Below are positions 17,904 to 26,466 of a stretch of 43,440 nucleotides of DNA, piece by piece. Positions within the stretch are counted from its first letter, which is position 1. Each line of letters begins with the position of its first letter. Source of the DNA: an uncultured Alphaproteobacteria bacterium (GTDB taxonomy: Bacteria; Pseudomonadota; Alphaproteobacteria; Thalassobaculales; Thalassobaculaceae). The position numbers were made by a program, and so were the translations under genes. The stretch covers positions 1 through 43,440 of the forward strand of contig CACOPQ010000019.1 of assembly GCA_902629125.1 (NCBI GenBank), in the 5' to 3' direction. The notes under the pieces are model-generated. The model made no database searches and was not told the origin of the DNA. It worked only from the letters and a program-made list of their open reading frames with translations.

Positions 17904-19034
17904 ATGATGGTGTTGATAGATTCCTCCTTCGAGGGAGGTAATATAGAAGTTGTTGATGCGAGTAGTTTTGACGACATAAAGCTAAAAATAAGGAAAGATA
18001 CAAAATCTGATTTCTTTCAGTGGTTTGCGTTTCGCTTAATTGGAGCGCGAAATAAACCGTGTGTGTTGAAAATATTAAATGCTGCTCAGGCCAGCTTTCC
18101 GTCAGGCTGGGAAGATTATAGGGCTGTGAAATCTTCAAACAAATGTGATTGGCATAGAGTTCCTACTTCCTTTAAAAATGGCATTCTCGAGATAAAAATA
18201 ACGCCTGATTCTGACGCCGAATATCTTTCATATTTCGCAATGTACCCTTCTGACAGACACGCTAATCTTGTGGCAAAATGTCAGGCGGAACCAGACGTTT
18301 CTTTATTGGTTCCTGGTTTTACTACAAGAGGGCAGCCGCTAGAGGTCTTGAAATTTGATGATGAAGCTAGAAGGAAACCGGTATTTTGGATAATAGCACG
18401 ACAACATCCAGGCGAGACCATGGCGGAGTGGTTTATGGAAGGTCTTCTTCTTCGTCTGCTGGATAAAAGCGACGGTGCTGCTCGATCGCTATTGGAACAA
18501 GCAACCATCTACACAATACCAAATATGAATCCTGATGGAAGTGCACTTGGGAATCTTAGAGTTAATGCGGAAGGGATCAATTTAAATAGAGAGTGGGAAA
18601 ACCCAAAAAAAGAGTCTAGCCCGGAAGTTTATTATGCGCGGCAAATGATGATTGATACAGAGATAAAGTTTTGTCTGGATGTTCACGGAGATGAGGGACT
18701 ACCCTATAACTTTATTGCTGGATTTGAGGGCATAGCGGAGGCTAGCGCGAAACAACTTGAACTGCTGGATGCTTATCGTAATAACCTAGCAAAGTTCAAC
18801 GGCGATTTTCAAACCACCTATGGTTATCCGAAGGTACAACCTGGGAAAGGGATGAAGACAACCGCGACAGGATACTTCTCAGCTTATCATGGAGCAGTAG
18901 CAATGACTTTAGAAATGCCATTCAAAGATGCAAAAAATGCTCCTGATGAAAAATATGGCTGGTCGCCGGCAAGGAGCATGGCATTAGGAAGGTCAACGGT
19001 CGAAGCTATACTCAGCATCGTTGATGAATTTTAA
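17904..19034 (+). CDS. M14 family metallocarboxypeptidase, cytosolic (Nna1/CCP-like)
   Basis: A zinc carboxypeptidase of 376 aa without signal peptide. The N-terminal domain (about 8-130, with FFQWFAFRLIGARNKPCVLK and SYFAMYPSDRH) is the extra beta domain seen in cytosolic carboxypeptidases. The catalytic domain has HxxE in ARQHPGETMAEW (His168, Glu171), third ligand His261 in LDVHGDEG, the substrate-binding NPDG and INLNREW, and the probable catalytic glutamate in AMTLEMPF. Its natural substrate in bacteria is unknown; eukaryotic relatives trim glutamates from tubulin tails. ATG 17904 and 17907 are both possible; GGAG at 17898-17901 fits 17907 better. The ArsC-like gene overlaps or follows it closely. 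Confidence 0.9.
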   Translation: MMVLIDSSFEGGNIEVVDASSFDDIKLKIRKDTKSDFFQWFAFRLIGARNKPCVLKILNAAQASFPSGWEDYRAVKSSNKCDWHRVPTSFKNGILEIKITPDSDAEYLSYFAMYPSDRHANLVAKCQAEPDVSLLVPGFTTRGQPLEVLKFDDEARRKPVFWIIARQHPGETMAEWFMEGLLLRLLDKSDGAARSLLEQATIYTIPNMNPDGSALGNLRVNAEGINLNREWENPKKESSPEVYYARQMMIDTEIKFCLDVHGDEGLPYNFIAGFEGIAEASAKQLELLDAYRNNLAKFNGDFQTTYGYPKVQPGKGMKTTATGYFSAYHGAVAMTLEMPFKDAKNAPDEKYGWSPARSMALGRSTVEAILSIVDEF

Positions 19035-19053
19035 TCAGGAGAAATTTGGAAAA

Positions 19054-19404
19054 ATGATACGGGTTTTTGGTATCTCGAATTGTGACAAATGTAGAGAAGC
19101 AAAAAAGTGGCTAGCGAAAAAGGAAATAGACTTTGAATTTATAGATTTTCGTAAACAGGCGCTCACGGTTGAAGACATAAAGAGGTGGATTGAAAATGTT
19201 GGAGAACACAAGCTTATAAATCGGCGAGGCACAACGTGGCGAGCTCTGCCCGATGAATTGAAAGAAAATTTTGAAACGTCAGACTTGGTCAGAATTATCT
19301 TGGAAAAACCAACATTAATGAAAAGGCCTATTTTCGAAACGCAAGAAAGATTAATTGTGGGATTTTCAAGTGGTGTAATTAACGAACTTACCCGCTTTAG
19401 GTGA
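19054..19404 (+). CDS. ArsC/Spx-family reductase-like protein
   Basis: A 116-residue thioredoxin-fold protein of the ArsC/YffB group. It begins MIRVFGISNCDKCREAKKWL, with Cys10 and Cys13 in a CxxC arrangement, followed by FEFIDFRKQALT and the characteristic LINRRGTTWRALPDELK. The end MKRPIFETQERLIVGFS is also typical of ArsC proteins. Proteins of this group are often annotated as arsenate reductase, but YffB-like members have little such activity and use glutathione; no ars genes are nearby. ATG 19054 is preferred over an upstream in-frame TTG at 19021 inside the peptidase gene because homology begins at MIRVFG. Confidence 0.88.
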   Translation: MIRVFGISNCDKCREAKKWLAKKEIDFEFIDFRKQALTVEDIKRWIENVGEHKLINRRGTTWRALPDELKENFETSDLVRIILEKPTLMKRPIFETQERLIVGFSSGVINELTRFR

Positions 19405-19787
19405 ATTCTTAGGTGTAAAATCAAACATAGAGAATAATCTAGATATCGTCTGATTTTATTAATTATAGGAGGTGGGCTAGTTGGAGCTAGTGTTTCTTAT
19501 GGGCTTCGGCGGTCGGGCACCTATGTCATAATGCTGGACGAGGGTGATATTGCTTTCCGCGCTTCGAGGGGAAATTTTGGTTTGGGTTCAATCAAAAAGT
19601 GACGGGATGCACGAATATGCAGCCTGGGGTAATAAATCATCCAACCTCCTATTAAATCAATTTCGCTCGGTGAACTTGCACGTCGCAATGAGTGGTAGAG
19701 CCAAAAAGATCTGCTTATTGCTAAGTAAGTTAAAGCTTGTGTAGTTGTGTTTTAGGAATAAAGTTGCATAGAAGTTTTGTTGAGGAG
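19405..19787 (+). other. Stretch without intact gene between ArsC-like protein and hydrolase
   Basis: This 383-base interval has no intact reading frame of recognisable function. Most of it, from about 19450 to 19745, is a decayed FAD oxidoreductase remnant described separately. The last 40 bases carry GAGGAG directly before the hydrolase start codon. Confidence 0.7.
19450..19745 (+). pseudogene. Remnant of a FAD-dependent (DAO family) oxidoreductase
   Basis: The frame through 19465 reads [19 protein letters not shown], then [20 protein letters not shown], the classic FAD-binding N-terminus of a D-amino-acid-oxidase family enzyme, but there is no start codon before it (stop TAA in frame just upstream). 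The frame then ends in a stop after GLGSIKK, while the homology continues one frame over as [26 protein letters not shown] five-base deletion in a GGTTT-GGTTT repeat would explain the shift. After that only scraps such as ELARRNEW followed by stops are left. About 80 of an expected 350-400 codons remain, so this is a truncated, frameshifted pseudogene. It is related in family to SoxB, which is 2.5 kb away. Confidence 0.8.
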
Positions 19788-20594
19788 ATGATGAGCGAAA
19801 TTAGAGAGTTTGCCCATAAAACCTTAGAAGTGAACGGGGAAGCCGTATCTTTTATAGACGAAGGTTCTGGACCCACTTTATTCTTGATGCACGGTATAGG
19901 CGGTAATTCTCGTTCGTGGAGAGAGCAATTTAGGGAATTAACTTCAAAATTTAGATTAATTGCGTGGGATGCGCCTGGGTATGGGAACAGCAAATTACGG
20001 AAAAGTACTCTTTCAGACTACGTAACGACAGCAACAGGTTTGCTCGGCGCCCTAAAGGTTAAACGCGCGAATGTCCTTGGTCACTCCATGGGAGGAGTGA
20101 TTGCCCAAGGAATGGTGGGTTTGGGGGGCATCAAGGTTGATAAATTAATTTTATCAAGCACTTTTATGGGGCACGGGGAGCGTGTGGGTAGACCATTGCA
20201 AGCAGGATATATTTCGCGTTTGGATGAGATTACATCAATGTCGCCTGAGGAATTCGGTGAGGCCAGAGCAAAATCAATGTTGGCTGATACAACATCCAGA
20301 AAAGTTTTCCAAGAGGTTGCAAGTATAGCATCCGAGGTCAAAAAGTCGGGACTCTTAGCAGCTTGTGAGGTATTAAACTATTCAGATACTAGTAAATTTT
20401 TAAAAGGTTTTACTAAACCAGTTTTAATTTTTACTGGTCGCCACGATAAGATAGTAGCGCCAACACGGTCTACCGAAATGGTAGCTCACATTTCTAACGT
20501 GCAACATATCGAATTTGGAAATAGCGGGCATGCCGCATATTTTGAAGAGCCATTGGTTTATAACGCGGCTATTAATAAATTTTTATCCAACTAA
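19788..20594 (+). CDS. Alpha/beta hydrolase
   Basis: An alpha/beta-hydrolase-fold enzyme of 268 aa counted from ATG 19788. The catalytic triad is visible: Ser100 in the nucleophile elbow LGHSMGGVIAQ, Asp220 in TGRHDKIVAP and His248 in FGNSGHAAYFEEP. The oxyanion motif LMHGIGGNSRSW follows the first strands. This pattern fits esterases, lactonases and C-C hydrolases, so the substrate is open. GAGGAG at 19782-19787 touches ATG 19788 and is only three bases from ATG 19791, so the start is uncertain by one codon; the in-frame upstream extension from 19737 lies in the pseudogene remnant and is unlikely. Confidence 0.9.
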   Translation: MMSEIREFAHKTLEVNGEAVSFIDEGSGPTLFLMHGIGGNSRSWREQFRELTSKFRLIAWDAPGYGNSKLRKSTLSDYVTTATGLLGALKVKRANVLGHSMGGVIAQGMVGLGGIKVDKLILSSTFMGHGERVGRPLQAGYISRLDEITSMSPEEFGEARAKSMLADTTSRKVFQEVASIASEVKKSGLLAACEVLNYSDTSKFLKGFTKPVLIFTGRHDKIVAPTRSTEMVAHISNVQHIEFGNSGHAAYFEEPLVYNAAINKFLSN

Positions 20595-20676
20595 TAAAAT
20601 ACTTACCGCTCCACTAAACAAATATAGGCACAAAGACCCGGTTGAAATTTTTCTAGTAATTAGGCCGTTCCAGCTA

Positions 20677-22395
20677 CTAATTGGATATTCCAGCGCGTTT
20701 TAATTGTGATTGAAACCTTTCCATTACCTTGTCTTTCTCGGCTTCATCGACTTGCGCAACTAATTCTGTATTGAAATTCGGTTTTTTTAAGTGCTCGGTT
20801 ATAACGTCACGTGCAATGTTTGATGCCTTTCCTTTTGGCAGCATCTCGGATTGGCACATGCCAACAAGCATCATAGCCCTTAAGTGCATTGGCCGACTCG
20901 GGTTATCTATCTTCTCAATAATTTTTGATTCTTCTAAATACGAGGCTAAAATATCATCAAGTCTCGCTGTTATTTTATCCTTTAATTCCTGATCTAACTG
21001 AGACTTTTCTATTTGGTAAAAACTAGAAGTAATTTGTTCCATCTTCTTGTTTGGCGGTAGGTCAGAACTAACCATGCCATTTATTGACGATGGTTTAACT
21101 AAGAGCATCTCTATGTGTTCTTGGATGAATTCCTCAAGCTTTTCCTCAGCCATCTTGCTGTTGGCTATTGAAAGAAGAAATGCTGTTTTGCGCGCCGGAG
21201 ACCTCAACGATGGAATAAGAGTATTTATCGCCTCTTTTAGACCTGTTAATCCACCCTTGTTGATGAGTCGGGTTTGACGTTCAGTTAATGCTTCCGTCAT
21301 TTGAGACCCACCTAAGACTTCGTCCTTGGTTATTACTCTATCCAAAATTGCGTTAAAACGCTCATTTTCTCCAGTCTCGCCCTCTTTGGACAAATTCCCG
21401 GACCCAGCAATTTGCTGCTCCGCTCGTTCGAGTAATATTAATTGACTAACTGTAAATGTTGGTCGGGACATTATTTGGTTGAGTTTCGCCTTTGTCCACT
21501 CAATTCCTTCCTCTTGGAGTTCCTCGATATCACCAGTTTCTAAAGAACCGGATCCCAAGTCCAGCATTTCAATTATGGCACTTCCCAGATCTAACTGGTC
21601 GCCTAGTAAGTCCTGGATCACGGAATTGTTCGCTAAAATATCAGCAACAAATCGATCAAGAACCGCTTCAACTGCCGAATCATCTAGATCAGATGCCCAA
21701 CGAATAGTCTGAAGCAATTTACCCCAATAACTCCGCGTATCTATCAGTTCTTTCGCTATGATAACATTTAATAAATATTGCTGATCTCCTTCTGAGGCGG
21801 TTTCCTTTAACGCTGAAATTGCCTCCTTAAAGCTGGTTTTTTTGATTGCAGGCAAGCCTCTTTCCTCAGCTTGATTTGCCTTGTTGGTTATCTCTTGCAT
21901 GAATTCAAATAAAATATCCCGTCTTTCGTTTGAACTCACGTCGCTGTTTTCTGATTGGATTTTAGCTACTTTGCCTACCGCTGAGGGCACCAGAGTATCA
22001 GCATCATTCAAGCGCTTTATTTCTTTACCATTATGAATAACCTCCATAGCGGTAATATCATTTTTATCCAGATATTTCCGGAAAAGACGGTTGAGTGTTT
22101 TGAGCGCATCGGGTTTCAAAAGGTCGTCTGCCGCTTCGCAGTTGGGAGCACTATCAATTTCACCAACGAAGATTTTTTCCTGTACAGCCTCCTTTATTTT
22201 TTCAAATACGAAATCTTCTTCTTCTAAGTCGTTGATAGATTTTTCAATTAAAACACTATCTTGGACTACCCGAACGCCGCTAACGCCAGACTCCCCAAGT
22301 ATTTGAGTTGCAATCTCTTCGATTTCAGACTTTTTGTTAACGGTAGCTTCGATTTGCCAAGTATCACCGTGAAGAGCAAGAATTTCAAAAGGCAT
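20677..22395 (-). CDS. Large conserved-looking hypothetical protein (572 aa), function unknown
   Basis: I do not recognise this protein. It starts MPFEILALHGDTWQIEATV with AGGA nine bases before the ATG. Residues 1-60 look like a small mixed alpha/beta domain ending in VSGVRVVQDSVLI. From about 150 onwards it is almost wholly helical and acidic, with segments such as RRDILFEFMQEITNKANQAE and EEKLEEFIQEHIEMLLV, suggesting helical repeats. There is no signal peptide, transmembrane segment, nucleotide-binding motif or metal-ligand cluster. It stands alone on the minus strand, converging on the hydrolase with an 82-base gap; the DMT transporter gene upstream is separated by 157 bases. Codon use and base composition look like the neighbours, so recent transfer is not indicated. 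Confidence 0.8.
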   Translation of the reverse strand: MPFEILALHGDTWQIEATVNKKSEIEEIATQILGESGVSGVRVVQDSVLIEKSINDLEEEDFVFEKIKEAVQEKIFVGEIDSAPNCEAADDLLKPDALKTLNRLFRKYLDKNDITAMEVIHNGKEIKRLNDADTLVPSAVGKVAKIQSENSDVSSNERRDILFEFMQEITNKANQAEERGLPAIKKTSFKEAISALKETASEGDQQYLLNVIIAKELIDTRSYWGKLLQTIRWASDLDDSAVEAVLDRFVADILANNSVIQDLLGDQLDLGSAIIEMLDLGSGSLETGDIEELQEEGIEWTKAKLNQIMSRPTFTVSQLILLERAEQQIAGSGNLSKEGETGENERFNAILDRVITKDEVLGGSQMTEALTERQTRLINKGGLTGLKEAINTLIPSLRSPARKTAFLLSIANSKMAEEKLEEFIQEHIEMLLVKPSSINGMVSSDLPPNKKMEQITSSFYQIEKSQLDQELKDKITARLDDILASYLEESKIIEKIDNPSRPMHLRAMMLVGMCQSEMLPKGKASNIARDVITEHLKKPNFNTELVAQVDEAEKDKVMERFQSQLKRAGISN

Positions 22396-22552
22396 CAGAA
22401 ATTTCCTAATATTTCTTAATAAATTTACGGATCATTAACTTTAGAGTCATTTTTTATAATTAAAGCCTATTGGTCGCCCTAAGAACAAGTCTTTGTTGGA
22501 GCAATTGTCCAAAAATTTTTTTGAGTCATAAGTTTTTCAGGTCCAAAAAACG

Positions 22553-23446
22553 CTACTTCGCCAAATTCTTATTTTTAGGGGCTTTCGCCACTCTATGCTC
22601 AGTCCATAAGTTAAGTAAGTTTCCAGAAAATATAATAGTCCCACCTAAAAAGATTAGTAAGTCCCATGACTCATTATAAAATGTCCATCCAATTAATGCT
22701 ATTAAAGGTAAACGAAAGAAATCTAGCGGAGTTACTACGATTGCATCAGCATGTCGAAAGGCATGAGCAAAACAGAAATGCGATCCAAGACCGGTCAAGC
22801 CAAGTAATAACACCCAGGGCCAACTTTGCATTGATGGGTAATTCCAATCATGTAGAGAAGTAAGCAGCCCAATAGGTAGCTGTATAAGGTTCATATAAAA
22901 AATAATGGTTAGCGGTGACTCCGTGTTAGACATATGCCGAGTGAAGACATATGTCGAGGCAAAGCAGAAAGTTGCAAAAAGCACGACCAACGCTGCTGGT
23001 TGTATTATATTAATCCCCGGTCTAAGAATAATCATAACACCTGCAAACCCCAAAAAAATACTTAATGTTCGATAGTTTGTTAAAGGTTCTTTTAAAAAAA
23101 TTACTGCTAAAAGAGCCGTCCAAATCGGAGCTGTGAATTCTATGGCAAAAACTTCAGCAAGCGGCAGGAAGGCAACACCGTAGAGCCAGCCAGTTTGGCC
23201 GCCAAAATGAATAGTATTTCTTAAGAGATGCAATTTCAGCTTCGTTGTTTTTACCTTATTAAATCCAATAAAGCACAAGATTATTATCAACGTCATTAGA
23301 CAGAAAAGGCTCCGAGCGAAAGATATTTGGAAGGCATTTAGTTCAGAAGAAAGTTCACGGCCGGCTACTGCCATTCCAGAAAGAGATACCAGTACTCCAA
23401 TCATCCATAAACTAGCTAGAAGAGGGCGTTGTTTTCGTGGGCTCAT
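22553..23446 (-). CDS. EamA/DMT family transporter
   Basis: An inner-membrane transporter of 297 aa with about ten hydrophobic segments arranged as two EamA repeats. The first repeat includes LPLAEVFAIEFTAPIWTALLAVIFLKEPL and GFAGVMIILRPG, the classic end of the N-terminal EamA domain; the second ends VTPLDFFRLPLIALIGWTFYNE and FLGGTIIFSGNLLNL. The family exports amino acids, purines or other metabolites; the substrate here cannot be told. It lies divergent from the SUF regulator. A paralogous DMT gene flanks the SUF operon on the other side. Confidence 0.92.
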   Translation of the reverse strand: MSPRKQRPLLASLWMIGVLVSLSGMAVAGRELSSELNAFQISFARSLFCLMTLIIILCFIGFNKVKTTKLKLHLLRNTIHFGGQTGWLYGVAFLPLAEVFAIEFTAPIWTALLAVIFLKEPLTNYRTLSIFLGFAGVMIILRPGINIIQPAALVVLFATFCFASTYVFTRHMSNTESPLTIIFYMNLIQLPIGLLTSLHDWNYPSMQSWPWVLLLGLTGLGSHFCFAHAFRHADAIVVTPLDFFRLPLIALIGWTFYNESWDLLIFLGGTIIFSGNLLNLWTEHRVAKAPKNKNLAK

Positions 23447-23710
23447 ATCTCAATCACTTTAGCAACGTCTTAAAAAGGACGATGTAAACTAACCCATCTT
23501 TACGTGTGCGGGAACAAAACAAACTTTAGAATAGAAAGTTTCAAAATCAAAATAAATGTTTATGCCAAAAATTGAATAAAACGTGCGCGATCTCAGCTAT
23601 ATTTTTGTGATTTTTTTAAAAAAAACTTGAAATAGTACTAATTAAGTACGAATAAGATTGTTTTTCTTTCAAAACAGCTTATGTTGGTATTGGGAAAACG
23701 AGAAGAGTCA
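23447..23710. promoter_or_regulatory. Divergent region with candidate SUF promoter and operator
   Basis: This region separates the DMT gene from the Rrf2 regulator. TTGAAA at 23627-23632 is a plausible -35, followed by AT-rich candidates for -10 around 23650-23658. Between them lies the inverted repeat GTACT (23635-23639) AATTA AGTAC (23645-23649). A palindrome in the promoter spacer of an Rrf2 gene fits autorepression. Confidence 0.55.
23635..23649 (+). promoter_or_regulatory. Candidate Rrf2-type operator palindrome
   Basis: GTACT-AATTA-AGTAC is a perfect five-base inverted repeat with a five-base centre, set within the predicted promoter of the SUF regulator. IscR- and RirA-like Rrf2 proteins bind AT-rich imperfect palindromes of this size. 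The link to the regulator encoded just downstream is inference. Confidence 0.5.
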
Positions 23711-24133
23711 ATGATTAAGCTAAACAAACTCACGGATTATGCAGTTGTTGTCTTGGGGCAACTAGCTAGGAATAGTGGCAAGGTGGAGACCGCGACTGAG
23801 GTTGCGGTGTCGACAGGGCTACCTCTGCCTACGGTATCAAAAATCTTAAAAATTCTAAGCAGCGCCTCAATCGTTACGTCCCATCGGGGTTCTAGCGGGG
23901 GGTATTTACTTGATCGTCGCGCTGATGATGTTCGAGTGGCTGAAATTATAGAAGCCTTTGAAGGACCAATTGCGCTAACAGCTTGTGTTGATAGCGCCGT
24001 GGAAAACTGCAGTATCGAAGCGCTCTGCCCGATGAAAGGGAACTGGAATACGGTTAATGAGGCCATTAGGGCTGCACTCTTTAACTTAACTTTGGCCGAT
24101 ATGATAACGACCACCCGGCTAGAAAAAAAATGA
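23711..24133 (+). CDS. Rrf2 family regulator of SUF Fe-S cluster assembly
   Basis: A 140-residue winged-helix regulator of the Rrf2/IscR family, best matched to the SUF-associated subgroup. ATG 23711, after GAAGAG, gives the canonical start MIKLNKLTDYAVVVLGQLA; the earlier ATG at 23681 adds ten atypical residues. The recognition helix region is TGLPLPTVSKILKILSSASIV, and HRGSSGGYLLDR forms the wing. Cys92, Cys100 and Cys106 (ACVDSAVENCSIEALC) are spaced like the [2Fe-2S] ligands of IscR, so it probably senses Fe-S status. It precedes sufB by 79 bases and should control the operon and itself. Confidence 0.92.
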   Translation: MIKLNKLTDYAVVVLGQLARNSGKVETATEVAVSTGLPLPTVSKILKILSSASIVTSHRGSSGGYLLDRRADDVRVAEIIEAFEGPIALTACVDSAVENCSIEALCPMKGNWNTVNEAIRAALFNLTLADMITTTRLEKK

Positions 24134-24143
24134 AAAAGGCTCA

Positions 24144-24158
24144 AGCCGTGCGGCGGCT
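24144..24158 (+). promoter_or_regulatory. Small GC hairpin between regulator and sufB
   Basis: AGCCG at 24144-24148 pairs with CGGCT at 24154-24158 around a five-base loop, in an otherwise AT-rich 79-base gap. No T-run follows, so it is not a standard terminator. It could act as an attenuating or RNA-stabilising element that sets the ratio of regulator to SUF proteins. Confidence 0.35.
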
Positions 24159-24212
24159 CAGCCGTATGGAAACTGAAAACTATATTTGACGAAACGAGTT
24201 TAAAGAACAGCT

Positions 24213-25670
24213 ATGTCTATTGATGCAAATACCGCCGATCGGGTAAAAGAATTAGAAGTTGACAAATACAAATATGGCTTTGTCACCGACATAGAGATGG
24301 AAACAGCCCCAAAGGGTTTGAACGAAGATATTATTCGGTTTATTTCCGCAAAAAAAGAAGAACCGGATTGGTTACTCGAATGGCGTTTGAAGGCTTATCG
24401 GCACTGGTTGACTATGGATGAGCCCGATTGGGCAAAGGTTGGTTACGATAAAATAGATTATCAGGACCTGCATTATTATGCTGCGCCAAAGAATATTGAT
24501 CGCCCAAAGAGTTTGGATGAGGTGGATCCAGAGTTACTAAATACTTACGAGAAACTCGGAATTCCGCTGAAAGAGCAGGAGCTCTTATCGGGTGTCGTGG
24601 CTGTCGACGCTGTCTTTGACTCTGTTTCGGTAGCTACGACATATAAGGCAAAACTGACTGAAATGGGTGTGATTTTTTGTTCGATATCAGAAGCAGTTCG
24701 CGAGTACCCAGAGCTTGTTAAAAAATATATCGGATCGGTTGTTCCGTATTCTGATAATTACTTTGCAACGTTGAACAGCGCTGTTTTCACAGATGGATCG
24801 TTTGTTTATGTCCCAAAGGGGCTCAGATGCCCAATGGAGCTCTCCACTTATTTTCGCATAAACGCTGAAAATACCGGACAATTCGAGAGAACACTTATCA
24901 TCGCTGATGACGGCGCTTACGTCAGCTACTTGGAAGGATGCACCGCACCACAGCGGGACGAAAACCAATTGCACGCAGCAGTTGTTGAACTTGTCACATT
25001 AGACAACGCAGAAATAAAATATTCAACCGTTCAAAATTGGTACCCGGGGGATGAAAATGGTAAAGGTGGAATTTATAATTTTGTTACCAAACGAGGTGCC
25101 TGCAGGGGCGAAAACTCCAAGATTTCTTGGACACAAGTAGAAACAGGTTCAGCTGTAACATGGAAGTACCCTAGTTGTATTCTGCAAGGCGATAACTCTA
25201 TCGGTGAATTCTACTCAGTCGCAATTACGAATAACGCTCAGCAAGCTGATACGGGCACAAAAATGATCCATCTTGGAAAAAACACCCGGTCAACAGTCAT
25301 TTCAAAAGGTATAAGCGCTGGTCGAGCTGATAATACTTACAGGGGATTGGTTAAAATTCTGCCACGGGCCGAGGGCGCTAGGAATTTTACGCAGTGCGAT
25401 AGTCTTTTAATAGGTAACAAATGCGGTGCGCATACTGTTCCCTATATAGAATCACGTAATCCTTCTGCCAGAGTTGAGCATGAGGCTACTACATCCAAAA
25501 TTAGTGAGGATCAGATGTTTTATTGCATGCAACGTGGTCTATCATCTGAGGCAGCGGTATCGTTGATCGTAAATGGGTTTTGTAAAGAAGTCATGAAAGA
25601 GCTTCCTATGGAGTTCGCAGTTGAAGCGCAAAAACTGATCGGTATAAGCCTTGAAGGAAGCGTTGGCTAG
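24213..25670 (+). CDS. sufB: Fe-S cluster scaffold SufB
   Basis: SufB is the central scaffold of the SufBCD complex on which new Fe-S clusters are built. The 485 aa give normal length. Recognisable parts are [14 protein letters not shown], the strand region [45 protein letters not shown] and the C-terminal core [22 protein letters not shown] with the conserved cysteine and glutamate residues used for cluster assembly. [21 protein letters not shown] is also diagnostic. It is the first structural gene of sufBCDST(A), 41 bases before sufC. Confidence 0.98.
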   Translation: MSIDANTADRVKELEVDKYKYGFVTDIEMETAPKGLNEDIIRFISAKKEEPDWLLEWRLKAYRHWLTMDEPDWAKVGYDKIDYQDLHYYAAPKNIDRPKSLDEVDPELLNTYEKLGIPLKEQELLSGVVAVDAVFDSVSVATTYKAKLTEMGVIFCSISEAVREYPELVKKYIGSVVPYSDNYFATLNSAVFTDGSFVYVPKGLRCPMELSTYFRINAENTGQFERTLIIADDGAYVSYLEGCTAPQRDENQLHAAVVELVTLDNAEIKYSTVQNWYPGDENGKGGIYNFVTKRGACRGENSKISWTQVETGSAVTWKYPSCILQGDNSIGEFYSVAITNNAQQADTGTKMIHLGKNTRSTVISKGISAGRADNTYRGLVKILPRAEGARNFTQCDSLLIGNKCGAHTVPYIESRNPSARVEHEATTSKISEDQMFYCMQRGLSSEAAVSLIVNGFCKEVMKELPMEFAVEAQKLIGISLEGSVG

Positions 25671-25711
25671 GTAATAATAGAAAATTGAGATAAGTTCTGG
25701 GAAAAAATGAA

Positions 25712-26464
25712 ATGTCTATCTTGTCGATAGAAAACCTGCACGCAAATGTTGGTGAAACGGAAATTTTGCGCGGCATTAATTTGAAAATTGAACCTGGAGA
25801 GGTTCACGCTGTCATGGGGCCAAACGGCTCTGGGAAAAGCACGCTATCCTATGTTTTAGCTGGGCGAGATGGATACTGCGTCACGGATGGTTCGGTTGAA
25901 TTTAAGGATATAGATTTACTGGAACTTGAAGCGGATGAAAGAGCTAATGAAGGCGTATTTTTAGCCTTTCAATATCCAGTCGAAGTACCCGGTGTCACCG
26001 GTATGACATTTTTACGCGAAGCATATAATTCGCGCTTGCGATATGAGGGGAAAGAAGAAGCTGATGCTATGGAGTTTCTTAAATTAGTTAGGTCAAAGGC
26101 AAAAGATCTGAATATGAGCGATGATATGCTTAAAAGGCCCGTCAATGTAGGTTTTTCAGGCGGCGAGAAAAAGCGGAATGAGATACTCCAAATGGCAGTC
26201 TTAGAGCCAAAGCTTGCAATATTAGATGAAACTGACTCAGGTCTGGATATCGACGCCCTTAAGCTTGTTGCAGATGGTGTCAACGCGTTGCGGACCAATG
26301 AGCGGAGTATGCTGATCATAACACATTATCAAAGGCTGCTGGATTACATCAAACCAGACCACGTACACGTTTTAGCGCGCGGTCAGATCCAAAGATCAGG
26401 CGGTAAAGAACTTGCGCTAGAACTAGAGGCCAACGGCTATGCGGGATTTGACGGTAAAGGTTGA
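25712..26464 (+). CDS. sufC: Fe-S assembly ATPase SufC
   Basis: SufC is the ABC-type ATPase that drives conformational change in SufBCD. The 250 aa include Walker A GPNGSGKSTLS, the Q-loop AFQYPVEVPGV, the signature GFSGGEKKRNEIL, Walker B LAILDETDSGLDID and the H-loop IITHYQRLLDY. The sequence MSILSIENLHANVGETEILRGINL is a typical start. Its stop lies two bases before the sufD start codon, indicating translational coupling. Confidence 0.98.
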   Translation: MSILSIENLHANVGETEILRGINLKIEPGEVHAVMGPNGSGKSTLSYVLAGRDGYCVTDGSVEFKDIDLLELEADERANEGVFLAFQYPVEVPGVTGMTFLREAYNSRLRYEGKEEADAMEFLKLVRSKAKDLNMSDDMLKRPVNVGFSGGEKKRNEILQMAVLEPKLAILDETDSGLDIDALKLVADGVNALRTNERSMLIITHYQRLLDYIKPDHVHVLARGQIQRSGGKELALELEANGYAGFDGKG

Positions 26465-26466
26465 TC

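Noticed and set aside
19035-19424. 129-codon minus-strand frame opposite the ArsC-like gene
   Set aside because: Antisense shadow of a conserved gene, rich in Ser and Ile as expected from complementary codons.
20595-20676. Possible terminator between the hydrolase and the 572-aa gene
   Set aside because: Only a weak six-base stem (AATTAG/CTAATT) with a long loop and no T-run is present.
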